DNA of 64,000 nt from DATKUC01 sp964577375 (GCA_964577375.1 CAZNYW010000001.1:62001-126000), one strand, 5' to 3'. Shown: positions 42,917 to 52,136, counted from the stretch's first letter. Translations and numbers: made by a program. The notes: generated by a model not told the origin, from the letters alone.

Positions 42917-44772
42917 TATACTGCTCCCGACTCTCGCGCAAGCTCACGAACCCGCGACGCAAGCCCCTGTGCATCGAGCTGCTGTTCGGCGAGCAGCTTT
43001 TCAGGGGAACCGGAATGCGGCCGCCTGGTGACCGCCGCCCGCGACATCCTGCCGGAAAAGCGTATGGCCGAGCAGACAGCGTCGCCAAGCCCGCCCTCCG
43101 GATAGTGATCCTCTGCGGTGAGGATGAACTTTGAGCCGTCGGCGACCCGTTGCAGCGATTCGCGGTCCACCGGCTTGAGCGAGTAACAGTCGACGACCTT
43201 CACCGGAATTCCCTCTTTCGCGAGGATTTCGGAAGCTTCGAGAGCTTCCGGAACGGTAACGCCGGTTGCAATGATCGCGCCCACATCATTCTCCGAGCTG
43301 CGAAGCAGCCTCGAGCCTCCGATCTCGAACTCATCGTTGTTGTCGTAAAGCACCGGCGTCTTCCCGCGGATCGTGCGAACGTAGGTGATTCTATCCCGGG
43401 CCGAGACGGCGGCCGTCAGCTTTTCGGCCGAGACGGCATCCGACGGCGAGACCACAATGCTGTCGAAGACGGCGCGCATCATGGCGATATCTTCGAGACC
43501 CATCTGAGAGGGGCCGTCCTGACCGATGGAGACACCCGTGTGCGATCCCGAAAGATGCAGCTCCGCCCGTGAGTGGGAGGCCATCCGTATCTGATCGTGC
43601 GCGCGCGTCAGAAATGCGGAGAAGGTGCCCGCGTGAGCATGCTTGCCGCGCGCCGCAAGCCCGAGCGCCATGCCGACCATGTTTTGCTCACCAATGTAGG
43701 TTTCGATCGCACGGTCGGGAAAGGCTTTGAAGAACTCGCCGAGTCGAGTGGAATTCTTGACATCGCCGTCCAGGACGACGATATTCCTGTCCTGCTCGCC
43801 GATCTTGCGAAGAGCGTTTCCGTAGGCGTCCCTGGTGGCGACCTTCTGCCCCTTCTCATACTCTGTCTTCACGCGGTACGCCCGCTCGCCGCCGCTCCGG
43901 TGTGAACCGTTTGCTCGAAGAGAGATGAAACTGTCGGGGTTCTCGTCGTTCTGCGGTTCGTGAGAGCGAATTTCCTCTATTGCGCGCTCAGCATCCTCTT
44001 CGGAGAAGGGTTTCCCGTGCAGCCCCTCTTTGTCCTCGGCGAAGCTCGCACCCTTGCCCTTGATGGTACGGGCAATGATGAAAGTCGGTCCTGATTCCGC
44101 CCTGGCCTGCGAGAACGCTTCGCGGAGCTCATCGATGTCGTGTCCGTTGACGATGATCGTCTTCCAGTCAAAACCGGAAATACGTCGAGCGTAGGCCCCG
44201 GCATCCCGCTGATACATCGTGGGATCGCTCTGACCGAGACGGTTCATGTCGAGGACCGCGACGATGTTGTTCAGTCCGAGGTGGGGCGCGAGATTGATCG
44301 CTTCCCAGACATTTCCTTCTGCTATCTCCCCATCGCCCAGCAGGACATAGACGTTTCGCGAGACATTATCCATCTTCATCGCCATCGCCATTCCAAGCCC
44401 GACGGAAAGCCCCTGCCCGAGTGAACCGGTGGCCACCTTGACGCCCGGAATCCGCGGCACCGGATGTCCCTCGAGCGGGCTGTCGAAGCTGCGCATCTGC
44501 AGTGCATCCTCTCCATCCAGCATCCCCGCCTCCTCGAAGGCTCCGTAGAGACCGGGCACACCGTGCCCTTTCGAGATGACAAACTCGTCGTTGCCGGGCG
44601 CGTCGATGTTGTTCGGATCGATCGTCATCTGGTCGAAATAGAGAACGCTCAGCAATTCAGCTTCGGACATGCTGCTCGTCGGATGCCCGGAGCCCGCCGC
44701 GGTTGTCATTTTTATTGAATGAATTCGAATTTCATCTGCTTTCTTTTGAAGAAATTCAGTTGTGTTAGCCAT
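42916..44772 (-). CDS. tkt: Transketolase (single-chain)
   Basis: A 618-residue thiamine-diphosphate enzyme of the non-oxidative pentose phosphate pathway. The N-terminal part has GSGHPTSSMSEAELL, FVISKGHGVPGLYGAF, and the ThDP/Mg motif GDGEIAEGNVWEA. The pyrimidine-binding part has the conserved Glu in YIGEQNMVGMALGLAARGKH, and the C-terminal domain carries SLKPVDRESL. It is shorter than the Escherichia coli enzyme (about 663) but has both halves in one chain. GGGAGGTG precedes the ATG; two inverted repeats lie in the leader. It is followed with overlap by the PRC-barrel gene. Confidence 0.95.
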   Translation of the reverse strand: MANTTEFLQKKADEIRIHSIKMTTAAGSGHPTSSMSEAELLSVLYFDQMTIDPNNIDAPGNDEFVISKGHGVPGLYGAFEEAGMLDGEDALQMRSFDSPLEGHPVPRIPGVKVATGSLGQGLSVGLGMAMAMKMDNVSRNVYVLLGDGEIAEGNVWEAINLAPHLGLNNIVAVLDMNRLGQSDPTMYQRDAGAYARRISGFDWKTIIVNGHDIDELREAFSQARAESGPTFIIARTIKGKGASFAEDKEGLHGKPFSEEDAERAIEEIRSHEPQNDENPDSFISLRANGSHRSGGERAYRVKTEYEKGQKVATRDAYGNALRKIGEQDRNIVVLDGDVKNSTRLGEFFKAFPDRAIETYIGEQNMVGMALGLAARGKHAHAGTFSAFLTRAHDQIRMASHSRAELHLSGSHTGVSIGQDGPSQMGLEDIAMMRAVFDSIVVSPSDAVSAEKLTAAVSARDRITYVRTIRGKTPVLYDNNDEFEIGGSRLLRSSENDVGAIIATGVTVPEALEASEILAKEGIPVKVVDCYSLKPVDRESLQRVADGSKFILTAEDHYPEGGLGDAVCSAIRFSGRMSRAAVTRRPHSGSPEKLLAEQQLDAQGLASRVRELARESGAV

Positions 44773-44784
44773 ATCTGCACCTCC

Positions 44785-44808
44785 CTGGTGTTACGCAACC
44801 GACACCAG
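44785..44808. repeat. Inverted repeat beside the transketolase ribosome site
   Basis: CTGGTGT (44785-44791) and ACACCAG (44802-44808), seven-base perfect arms around a ten-base loop. On the minus-strand mRNA this hairpin abuts the ribosome site of tkt and could mask it. Confidence 0.4.
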
Positions 44809-44828
44809 CGCCCCCGGCTTCACGGTGG

Positions 44829-44845
44829 CATACCGGCGCGGTATG
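44829..44845. promoter_or_regulatory. Palindrome upstream of transketolase, candidate operator
   Basis: CATACCG-GCG-CGGTATG, perfect seven-base arms with a three-base centre, 57-73 bases before the tkt ATG. No matching regulator is identified and no strong promoter box was found next to it. Confidence 0.4.
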
Positions 44846-45039
44846 TTGCTGTGGCATTGTGACGACCCTGTGCAACTGCGGCCATCAACCATGTTCACAC
44901 AAAAATTAGTAACAGACGCTCGGGGAACGAATAGACTTGATGGGGTAGGATGTGGAGGAACGACGGACAAAAGCGGTGGCTTGCAGGGGAATTAGAGCTG
45001 ACACTCGCCCTTGAGTGGATTCATTCGGTCCCGAATGCT

Positions 45040-45372
45040 TCATTCGGGAAAGAACATCTCGCGGTAGGTCGCACGGACGTGGCTCGTCAGCTGACCAATA
45101 TCGATGTGTTCGGCGACACTGATGACCGGTTTGCCTCCAGCGTAGACGAGGACCGCCGGAAGGACGAAGACCGAGAACCTGCTCGCCGCCATTGGGATCC
45201 GGTCGAGGCTGACCACGAGCCCGGTCATCTTGGGATGATTCTGAACGAGCCGGTCGATTTTCGGCTCGAGCTCGGCACATATGTCGCATTCAGCGCGGGT
45301 GAAGTAGAGCAGTGCCATCGGAAGGGACTTCGCAGTGTCCTGGATATCATCGAGCGTGTAGGCGTATTCCAC
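45040..45372 (-). CDS. Thioredoxin-fold protein
   Basis: A 110-residue small protein with the thioredoxin order: LPMALLYFTRAECDICAELEPKI carries the CDIC active site, and VLPAVLVYAGGKPV holds the cis-Pro segment. CDIC in place of CGPC suggests an altered redox potential. No signal peptide, so cytoplasmic. The start is GTG; the only good promoter lies five bases before it. It may serve as a thiol reductant for a local partner, but none is evident. Confidence 0.82.
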   Translation of the reverse strand: MEYAYTLDDIQDTAKSLPMALLYFTRAECDICAELEPKIDRLVQNHPKMTGLVVSLDRIPMAASRFSVFVLPAVLVYAGGKPVISVAEHIDIGQLTSHVRATYREMFFPE

Positions 45373-45377
45373 GTTTC

Positions 45378-45406
45378 TTTATACACCGTGCGCCTGGTGG
45401 GGTCAA
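45378..45406 (-). promoter_or_regulatory. Promoter of the thioredoxin-fold gene
   Basis: Minus strand TTGACC (45406-45401), 17-base spacer, TATAAA (45383-45378), a near-consensus promoter. The GTG start at 45372 is only five bases past the -10 box, so the transcript would begin at or next to the start codon. Confidence 0.65.
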
Positions 45407-45586
45407 CGGTGGTATAAAGAAGCCTGTTGACGAGAAGCCAACGCGCACGCCAGGGCGTCGACGCGCGGCATGGGCCGGAAATCAACACGCTTCCTGATAC
45501 CACCCCATGGACAGGCAATGGAGGCTTGAAAAGTACGGCTACCTGGGTAATGCTATGTTAAAGACCTTACAACGGGAGTTCAATTG

Positions 45587-47188
45587 ATGAGCACGACCGA
45601 AACGGGTATTGAAGAGTTCGTCGTTGTGCGGACCCGGAGGCTGAGTCTGGCCTTCATCGGAATTCTCGGAGTGTCGCTCCTTGCGCTGGGGCCGGTATTC
45701 TTCTTCGTTGTACGGAATACTGCTGCAGGTTACGGAGTTCTTGGTGGTCTTGGAGTCTGTCTCATCAGCCTCGTGCTGGTGCTTCGTGGCATGCCGCGAA
45801 TCGGCAACGCCGTCTTTCTCGGTGCCTGTCTCCTGATAGTCGCGGGGGTCGCGTGGGCGAGCCGGACACAGGCGGAGGGGTTTCCGGTGGTTCTGATCAG
45901 CGTCGTCGGGCTCTCGATCGTCGTGCTGATTCCGGTCGGCATCCTGGTCACACCCTGGACTGCTGCCATCTACTCGGCCGGCACCTTCGTGATTCTTCTT
46001 CCGTCCATGATTACCTCCGCCGATCCGGCAATCGCGGCGCGGATACCCATTTTCCTCATCATCTACCTCTTCTGCGGCACCATCGTCTACGCCATGAGCA
46101 AGATTCAGGACACCCTTCTGCGCAAGGCGTTGACCGAGAGTCAACGAAGCAGCGCCGCCCTCGAGTCGGTGCGGGACATGCTCCAGCGCGTTGCCGAATT
46201 GCGCTCCCGGCTCGACGAAAGTCAGCGGATGATCGGTGTTCAGCTCGACGGCATCTCGGAGATCGTCGCGGCATACACCGCCCGAGTTGCCGACGTTGCC
46301 GGCGGCTATGAAGCGCTCGCTGAGTCGGTCTCCGGAAGCAGCGACCAGCTTGCCCGGCTGGACGATTCGGTGCGGATCATCACCAGCAATGTGGAGCGGC
46401 AGGTGGAACTTGTGAAGAGCACCTCCGCCGCGCAGGACAAGATCGGTTCTGCGCTCAAGTCGATGGGCGAGAACATTCTCGCGGCCGACGAAACCAACGC
46501 TGTGCTCGCGCGCACCGCAGAGAGCGGCGGCGAGAACGTGAAGTCTCTTCTGGGGGTCATCGAAGAGCTCAAGGACTACCAGAAGAAGCTCGCGGCGGCC
46601 AACCAGACGGTGCAGCGGATCGCCGCGCAGACGAACATCCTCGCGATGAACGCCTCGATAGAGGCTGCTCACGCGGGCGATGCGGGCAGCGGCTTTTCGG
46701 TCGTTGCCGATGAAGTCCGCGCGCTGTCGGACGAGTCAAACGCACGAACCAAGGAGATTTCGGCGCTGATTCGCGGAATGACCTCCGCCATCGGCAGGGG
46801 CGTCGAGACGATCGGGCGCACGGGCGATTCGCTCCTCGAGGTAAACCATCGCGCGGAGCTTTCGCGCCCGGTCATGAGGGAGCTCTCGGAAGGGATGAGC
46901 GCAAACCTCGCGACGCTCAGCGCGATCGCAGATGACAGCCTGTCGCTCGTTCGAAGCACGAACGAGATCGGTGAATCGGCGACGCTGCAGCAGGAGGTGT
47001 ACGGCGCCTACCGCGCGACCTTCGGCGCCCTTACCACGCAACTGACCGGGGCCACCGAGCAGCTGCGGGATCTTCAGGAGCACACCGCACGCGCTCGCGA
47101 GATACTCTCCACTCTTGCCCAGATAAGACAGGAAAATGACACCTTGAACAATCGAATTGCCGACCTGCTCGGGTCGAAGGAGAACTGA
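45587..47188 (+). CDS. Methyl-accepting chemotaxis-like membrane sensor
   Basis: A 533-residue protein. The first about 175 residues hold six hydrophobic segments without a periplasmic ligand domain, so sensing is within or near the membrane. The rest is a long helical cytoplasmic signalling domain; the hairpin tip is NILAMNASIEAAHAGDAGSGFSVVADEVRALSDES, the MCP signature. No HAMP domain is evident between the two. It would talk to CheA/CheW, which are not in the window. ATG at 45587 follows GGGAG by nine bases; an in-frame TTG is just before it. The next gene starts three bases after its stop. Confidence 0.9.
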   Translation: MSTTETGIEEFVVVRTRRLSLAFIGILGVSLLALGPVFFFVVRNTAAGYGVLGGLGVCLISLVLVLRGMPRIGNAVFLGACLLIVAGVAWASRTQAEGFPVVLISVVGLSIVVLIPVGILVTPWTAAIYSAGTFVILLPSMITSADPAIAARIPIFLIIYLFCGTIVYAMSKIQDTLLRKALTESQRSSAALESVRDMLQRVAELRSRLDESQRMIGVQLDGISEIVAAYTARVADVAGGYEALAESVSGSSDQLARLDDSVRIITSNVERQVELVKSTSAAQDKIGSALKSMGENILAADETNAVLARTAESGGENVKSLLGVIEELKDYQKKLAAANQTVQRIAAQTNILAMNASIEAAHAGDAGSGFSVVADEVRALSDESNARTKEISALIRGMTSAIGRGVETIGRTGDSLLEVNHRAELSRPVMRELSEGMSANLATLSAIADDSLSLVRSTNEIGESATLQQEVYGAYRATFGALTTQLTGATEQLRDLQEHTARAREILSTLAQIRQENDTLNNRIADLLGSKEN

Positions 47189-47191
47189 ATT

Positions 47192-49303
47192 ATGAAATCT
47201 TCACGAGCTCGTTTTTCCGTTGCTGCCATGGGCGCGCTCGCGGCACTGCTGGCTGCGGTTCCGCTGATGGCCCAGGGATCCACGCAACTGAACGGTGCCG
47301 ATGGCGGTGCTTCCGCTGCGCCCGCCGCTGCAGCGTCGTCGGTGCCGATCACGTCGGTCAGCCTGTTCTCGAGCGGTGTGGGTTACTTCGAGCGTCAGGG
47401 TATGGTACGTGGAAGCGGCGCTCTCCAGTTCCAGGTCGACACCACGAACATGGACGATCTTCTGAAGAGCATGATTCTGCGTGACCTGGACGGCGGCAAG
47501 ATCCTGGGGATGAACTACGCCTCCCAGGACCCGCTTACCCGCGCCCTCGCCGCCTTTGCCGTGAATCTTTCGGGCGATCCTTCGGTCGCCGAAATCCTCA
47601 ACCAGCTGCGGGGTGAGGAGGTCGAGATCACCGCAACCGAGACCATGAAGGGCAAAATCCTCGGCGTGGAGTCACGCGCCGCCGGCGGAGTGATCTCGCC
47701 CGGGCAGGGCTCGGGCGGACCGGAGATCGTGCCGGTGGAAAAGACCTTTCTCAACCTCTACAGCGACCGGGGCGTTCAGAGTGTGGCGCTCGATGAGGTT
47801 CGGGCGATCCGATTCACCCGCAAGGAGCTGGACCGGGAGGTGCAGCTTGCCCTGGGTCTGATCGCGCAGGGCCGCAACAAGGACAAGAAGCAGGTGCTGG
47901 TCCAGTACAGCGGGCAGGGACAGCGGCGGTTACAGATCGGCTATCTGCAGGAAATGCCGGTCTGGAAAACCACCTACCGTCTGTCGAGTGATACCGGCGG
48001 TCTCTTCATGCAGGGCTGGGCGCTGGTGGAAAACACCACCGACGAGGACTGGAACGGCGTCAAGCTCAACCTGGTTGCTGGCCGGCCCATCTCCTTCAAG
48101 ATGGACCTCTACAGCCCGATCTATCTGCCGCGCCCGGAGGTTTCTCTCGGAATCGCGCAGGCTCCTGTTCCGCCTGCCTACCAGCAGAACCTCGGAGCAG
48201 GCGCGGCCCGCGAGATGGCCAAGTCGGCGCCCGCCCCGGCTGCATCACGCGCTGCCGCACCGCAGTATGGGGCCGCCGCCGACGAAGCGGCTCCCGGTGA
48301 TTTCGGTCTGACGCAGGGGATCGAGTCCTCCGCGCTGGCCGCCCAGGCGGGTGCCTTCTTTCAGTACACCATCAACGAGCCGGTCAGTATCCGGCGGCGT
48401 GAGTCGGCGATGGTTCCGATCGTGAATGAGAAGATCGATGGGGAGAGACTGTCGGTCTACAACCAGCAGGTGGACGCGACGCACCCGCTCAATGGAATCC
48501 GGCTCAAGAACAGCACCGGTCTCTATCTGAACGCCGGGCCGATCACGGTTTTCGAAGACGGCCAGTACGCCGGAGACGCCCGTATCGAGAATCTTGCGCC
48601 CGGCGTCGACCGGCTGATAGGCTTCTCCGTCGATCTCGACACGGAGGTGGCGCCGAGCAGCCGTTCCATCCCCGACCTTCTGGTGTCGGCCAAAATCGAC
48701 CGGGGGACGCTCATCGTCACGCGGACGCTTCGCCGGGAAAGGGACTACACGGTCAAGTTCAGCGGGAGCAAGGGCAGGACGATGCTTCTCGAGTATCCGC
48801 TCGATTCGACCTGGACTCTGGTCGAACCGGGAAGCCCAGCAGAACGCACGCGCAATTTCTATCGTTTTGCCGTGCCGCTGGTGCCGGGAAAATCGAGCGA
48901 GCTCAAGATCGTTGAGAAGCGGAATCTCGATCAGCGCGTTGTGCTGAGCTCGGCGGGACTGGACACAATCCAGATCTACCAGCGGGCGACCGAGGTGAGC
49001 GCCTCGGTGCGCAGTGCCCTTTCCAGACTGAGCTCACTGCGCACCGAGCTTGCAGCAATCAAACGGGATTCAGACGAGGTCAACCGGCAGCTTCAGCAGA
49101 TCTACAGCGATCAGTCGCGCATTCGAAGCAACATGTCGTCGCTCGACCGCACCTCGGCGCTCTACAACCGCTACGTGTCGACGCTCAATCAACAGGAGGA
49201 TCAGATCTCGAAGCTGAAAGATCAGCTCGCGGAGCTCAAGGACAAAGAGGCGGCGAAGCAGGGTGAGATCGATTCGTTTCTGTCGAACCTGACCGTCGGC
49301 TGA
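47192..49303 (+). CDS. DUF4139 domain secreted protein
   Basis: A 703-residue exported protein with a signal peptide (AAMGALAALLAAVPLMAQ). The N-terminal segment (SVSLFSSGVGYFERQGMVRG) and the central WKTTYRLSSDTGGLFMQGWALVENTTDEDWNGVKLNLVAGRPISF are typical of DUF4139/mucoidy-inhibitor-like proteins. An Ala/Pro-rich linker lies at about 325-370, and the C-terminal 100 residues form a long coiled coil (SLRTELAAIKRDSDEVNRQLQ...). The biochemical function is unknown. It follows the MCP-like gene with a three-base gap, so the two are probably one transcript; the shared role is not evident. Confidence 0.83.
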   Translation: MKSSRARFSVAAMGALAALLAAVPLMAQGSTQLNGADGGASAAPAAAASSVPITSVSLFSSGVGYFERQGMVRGSGALQFQVDTTNMDDLLKSMILRDLDGGKILGMNYASQDPLTRALAAFAVNLSGDPSVAEILNQLRGEEVEITATETMKGKILGVESRAAGGVISPGQGSGGPEIVPVEKTFLNLYSDRGVQSVALDEVRAIRFTRKELDREVQLALGLIAQGRNKDKKQVLVQYSGQGQRRLQIGYLQEMPVWKTTYRLSSDTGGLFMQGWALVENTTDEDWNGVKLNLVAGRPISFKMDLYSPIYLPRPEVSLGIAQAPVPPAYQQNLGAGAAREMAKSAPAPAASRAAAPQYGAAADEAAPGDFGLTQGIESSALAAQAGAFFQYTINEPVSIRRRESAMVPIVNEKIDGERLSVYNQQVDATHPLNGIRLKNSTGLYLNAGPITVFEDGQYAGDARIENLAPGVDRLIGFSVDLDTEVAPSSRSIPDLLVSAKIDRGTLIVTRTLRRERDYTVKFSGSKGRTMLLEYPLDSTWTLVEPGSPAERTRNFYRFAVPLVPGKSSELKIVEKRNLDQRVVLSSAGLDTIQIYQRATEVSASVRSALSRLSSLRTELAAIKRDSDEVNRQLQQIYSDQSRIRSNMSSLDRTSALYNRYVSTLNQQEDQISKLKDQLAELKDKEAAKQGEIDSFLSNLTVG

Positions 49304-49333
49304 GCGCCGGGTACGCCGGGCGTTGCCGGCGCT
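49303..49333. terminator. Hairpin between convergent genes
   Basis: AGCGCCGG (49303-49310) pairs with CCGGCGCT (49326-49333) across a 15-base loop, spanning both convergent stop codons. There is no T-run on either side, so it is only a candidate bidirectional stop. Confidence 0.35.
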
Positions 49334-50327
49334 ACCACGCGTAGGCCTGAGGAGCCTCACCCGGGCCTGGAAAGATCTCATCGAGCCGCGCCAGTGTTGC
49401 GTCGTCGAGGATGATTTCGGTCGCGCGGACCGCGCTTTCGAGCTGATCGATCGTCCGGGGACCGATGATCGGAGCGGTGACCGCCGGATTGTGCAGAAGC
49501 CATGCAAGCGCGACCGTTGCGGGGCTTTGGCCGAGATCGCGGCACAATTTCTCGTAGGCTTCGAGCGACGCACGGTTCTGCTCGATCTTCTTCTGCTGAT
49601 CCTCGCTCGCGCGGCGGCCGGCCGCCAGTTTTTCCAGAGCACCGCCGAGCAGTCCTCCGTCGAGCGGGCTCCAGGGGATGAGACCCAGCCCGTAGCTCCG
49701 GCATGCGGGGATCACCTCGAGCTCGACCATGCGATTTCGGAGGTTGTAGATGCTCTGCTCGCTCGCGAGCCCGGTCATGCCGAGCCGCTGTGCCTCCTGG
49801 CAGGCGGTGGCAATATCCCAGCCGGCGAAGTTGCTCGAGCCAACGTATACCACCTTCCCCTGTCCGATGAGCGAATCAAACGCCTGCCAGGTCTCATCCC
49901 ACGGGCATTCCCGGTCGACGTGATGCATCTGGTACAGATCGATGGTGTCGGTCTGAAGGCGCTTCAGGCTGTCTTCGCAGTGCCGTTTGATCTTCATCGC
50001 CGATAGATTGCGCCGGTCGCGGTTCGGCTCGGGGCGCCGTCCCTCCCGGTCCATCATGTTGAACACTTTCGTTGCGAGGACCACCGTCTCGCGCCGTCCC
50101 CCTTCCTGTGCGAGCCAGCGGCCGATGATCTCCTCGGTTGCCCCGTGATGCTGCGACCAGCCGTACACATCCGCAGTGTCGAAGAAATTGATGCCGAGCT
50201 CCAGCGCCCTGTCCATTATCGCAAAACTGTCTTTTTCGCTGGTCTGCCAGCCGAAGTTCATCGTGCCGAGACACAGGTTGCTGACGAGAACGCCGCGCCG
50301 TCCGAGTCTCCGGTAGTCAATTGCCAC
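49332..50327 (-). CDS. Aldo/keto reductase
   Basis: A 331-residue aldo/keto reductase of the YajO/Tas-like group. Catalytic features: FFDTADVYGW (Asp, Tyr), LATKVFN (Lys) and DLYQMHHVD (His); the cofactor end is PIIGPRTIDQLESAV. Start is GTG after AGGGAGG. It is the last gene of a minus-strand set (EXPERA protein, SDR, small membrane protein, this gene) with gaps of 15 and 13 bases and one four-base overlap, so the two oxidoreductases may act in one pathway. Substrate unknown. Confidence 0.92.
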   Translation of the reverse strand: MAIDYRRLGRRGVLVSNLCLGTMNFGWQTSEKDSFAIMDRALELGINFFDTADVYGWSQHHGATEEIIGRWLAQEGGRRETVVLATKVFNMMDREGRRPEPNRDRRNLSAMKIKRHCEDSLKRLQTDTIDLYQMHHVDRECPWDETWQAFDSLIGQGKVVYVGSSNFAGWDIATACQEAQRLGMTGLASEQSIYNLRNRMVELEVIPACRSYGLGLIPWSPLDGGLLGGALEKLAAGRRASEDQQKKIEQNRASLEAYEKLCRDLGQSPATVALAWLLHNPAVTAPIIGPRTIDQLESAVRATEIILDDATLARLDEIFPGPGEAPQAYAW

Positions 50328-50342
50328 TGTGTTCCTCCCTTC

Positions 50343-50735
50343 TCACATCCTGCTCGAACGCGCCTGTCTCCTCTCGCCGAGTCCGGCACCGATGAGGGCA
50401 ACGATGAATGCGACGATGCTCGAACCGATCGCCCACCCGAGTCGATGCTGATGGATGTGCGACAGATCGAACAGCGACCCCAGAAGGGTCATTATCACCG
50501 CCCCGATCGCAGGCTCCGCGAGCGTGACTCCCTCGGAAAACAGTCCCGTCAGATATCCGCCGACGAAATAGGTCACCGGCTTGATTATGAGGAACAGCAC
50601 AAAGCCGATCCCGAGGGTCAGAACGCCGAGAATGCCGAATACTATGCTGAGAAGCAGCTGCGCGATGAAGAATATCACGATACTTCCCAGTACCCACTTC
50701 CATTCCATATGCACGAAATCAAATCGCGATGCCAT
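50343..50735 (-). CDS. Small membrane protein, unknown function
   Basis: A 130-residue inner-membrane protein with about three to four hydrophobic segments (WVLGSIVIFFIAQLLLSIVFG, LTLGIGFVLFLIIKPVTYFVGG, AIGAVIMTLLGSLF, AIGSSIVAFIVALIGAGLG) and a basic end. Glycine-rich repeats in the last segment suggest close helix packing. No family recognised. GGAGG precedes the ATG. It sits between the SDR and aldo/keto reductase genes in one operon. Confidence 0.75.
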   Translation of the reverse strand: MASRFDFVHMEWKWVLGSIVIFFIAQLLLSIVFGILGVLTLGIGFVLFLIIKPVTYFVGGYLTGLFSEGVTLAEPAIGAVIMTLLGSLFDLSHIHQHRLGWAIGSSIVAFIVALIGAGLGERRQARSSRM

Positions 50736-50748
50736 GCTTTGCCTCCAT

Positions 50749-51579
50749 TCACTCACCGGCCGGTCGCCGGGAGTCATTCGCGGGCGACGATGCGCCGCCC
50801 ATGATCCCAACCGCCGCCCTCCGCGGCAACAGTCGCCGCATCACAAATGCGGCGGTTCTGTTCACCCCACCGACAACCACAAGCGACGACCGGCCCAGCC
50901 GCTTCAGCGCGGTGCGCGCAACCGCCTGCGGACTCGCCACGTAGATCGGGTACCGGCCGTTTTTCGGTGGCGGCATAGTCCGTGCGTATCCCGGTGTCGA
51001 CGTCGCGCCGGCTATGCAGCCAAGCACATCGACGCCGCTCGCGCCCAGCTCTTTGTGCAGCGCTTCGGCAAGCGAAATGTCGAAAGCCTTCGTGGCGCCG
51101 TAGGTGGTGAGCCAGGGTGCACCCTGAAGCCCCGCGAGCGAGCACATTATTATGATACCGCCGTGGCCACGTGAGACCAAGCGTTTCCCGATCGCGTGCG
51201 TAAGAATGAGCACCGCCCTGCTGTTCACCGAGAGCGCTGCGAGGTGATCCTCCACGCTGCGGTCGAGAAATGCACCTGCCGGTGCGGCGGCGGCATTGTA
51301 TACGAGCAGGCCGACATCTTCTGTCGCGGCGGCCCTGACTACGCTTTCGACACCCTCTTCTGACGCCATGTCGGCAACGATTGCGCTGCATCGCCGGCCG
51401 TATCGCTCCTCGATTGAGCGCGCAAAGCGGTTGAGCTTTTCTGCGTTTCTCGCGACGAGCAGAAGATCGATGCCGCGCCCGGCGAGCTGCTCGGCATACG
51501 CCGCCCCTATTCCCTCGGAGGCTCCGACAATGAGCGCGACAGGACCGTAGCGGCGGCGAAACTCCCCGGCGTCTTTCAC
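50749..51579 (-). CDS. Short-chain dehydrogenase/reductase
   Basis: A 276-residue classical SDR. The cofactor motif is GASEGIGAAYAEQLAGRG, then the NNAG-type YNAAAAP, the Ser in MCSLAG and the catalytic YGATK. The Arg in ARNAEKL after the second strand suggests NADP(H). Its ATG overlaps the stop of the upstream EXPERA gene by four bases. A lipid or steroid-like substrate is conceivable from that neighbour but is not shown by the sequence. Confidence 0.9.
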   Translation of the reverse strand: MKDAGEFRRRYGPVALIVGASEGIGAAYAEQLAGRGIDLLLVARNAEKLNRFARSIEERYGRRCSAIVADMASEEGVESVVRAAATEDVGLLVYNAAAAPAGAFLDRSVEDHLAALSVNSRAVLILTHAIGKRLVSRGHGGIIIMCSLAGLQGAPWLTTYGATKAFDISLAEALHKELGASGVDVLGCIAGATSTPGYARTMPPPKNGRYPIYVASPQAVARTALKRLGRSSLVVVGGVNRTAAFVMRRLLPRRAAVGIMGGASSPANDSRRPAGE

Positions 51580-52136
51580 GGCTGTCCCTGAGGCCTTCCC
51601 GCCTCCGTTGCACGTGACAGAAGCCCGGCGCGTTTCGGCTCAAAGGGCTCCGCATACCGCCACATCCGGTAGATGAGATAGGCGGGAACGATGATCCATG
51701 TTGCGTTTGCACCAATCACCGCACCGAGGTGCGGGGTCGCATACTGGCCGGCTATCTCTTCGCTGAGGATTATGGTGACATTGGTGAGCATGACCGAGGC
51801 GTAGATGACGCTCGGTACGCGGATCCAGCTTTTTCCTTTGATGAACGCGTAAATCGCAAAGGCGTAGTAGGGTCCAAAGAAGATCGCATCGATCCAGATC
51901 GTTGCTCGCCACCAGACCGGGCGTGCAAACAGCAGCGGGTCGAACGTACGGCCCCACCAGTGCGAAAGATCCACGAGAAAACGGGGAGGCCATGGCGGGT
52001 AGGTGAAATTTGAAGCGTTGACAATGACAATCTGCTCGAGGTCGAAGAAATAGGTGATGAATACCAGATTGAAAATGAAGTAGGCGAGTATGGCGATGTC
52101 CACGGGGCGCTGTCTCAGGCGGAGCGGCTGCGACAT
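51576..52136 (-). CDS. EXPERA-domain membrane protein (TMEM97/EBP-like)
   Basis: A 186-residue protein with four hydrophobic segments: VDIAILAYFIFNLVFITYF, IDAIFFGPYYAFAIYAFI, VIYASVMLTNVTIILSEE and WIIVPAYLIYRMW. The acidic residues in TIWIDAIFFGP and ILSEEIAG sit where EXPERA proteins have their active or ligand residues. The family includes eukaryotic sterol isomerase and the sigma-2 receptor; bacterial members are uncharacterised. First gene of a four-gene minus-strand operon. AGGAGG precedes the ATG at 52136; an upstream extension has none. The family call is from pattern memory and should be checked. Confidence 0.6.
   Translation of the reverse strand: MSQPLRLRQRPVDIAILAYFIFNLVFITYFFDLEQIVIVNASNFTYPPWPPRFLVDLSHWWGRTFDPLLFARPVWWRATIWIDAIFFGPYYAFAIYAFIKGKSWIRVPSVIYASVMLTNVTIILSEEIAGQYATPHLGAVIGANATWIIVPAYLIYRMWRYAEPFEPKRAGLLSRATEAGRPQGQP

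Noticed and set aside
44880..44925. TGGC...TTGC pattern upstream of transketolase as a second sigma-54 promoter
   Set aside because: The spacing between the GG and GC elements is two bases too short for sigma-54.
45408..45504. Inverted repeat GGTGGTAT/ATACCACC separated by 81 bases upstream of the MCP-like gene, possibly a small transposon remnant
   Set aside because: Arms of eight bases are expected by chance at this distance; no target duplication or second copy was seen in the window.
3299..50327. The three aldo/keto reductases as a recent gene family expansion
   Set aside because: They belong to different subgroups (general, YghZ-like, YajO/Tas-like) and differ widely in sequence and context.
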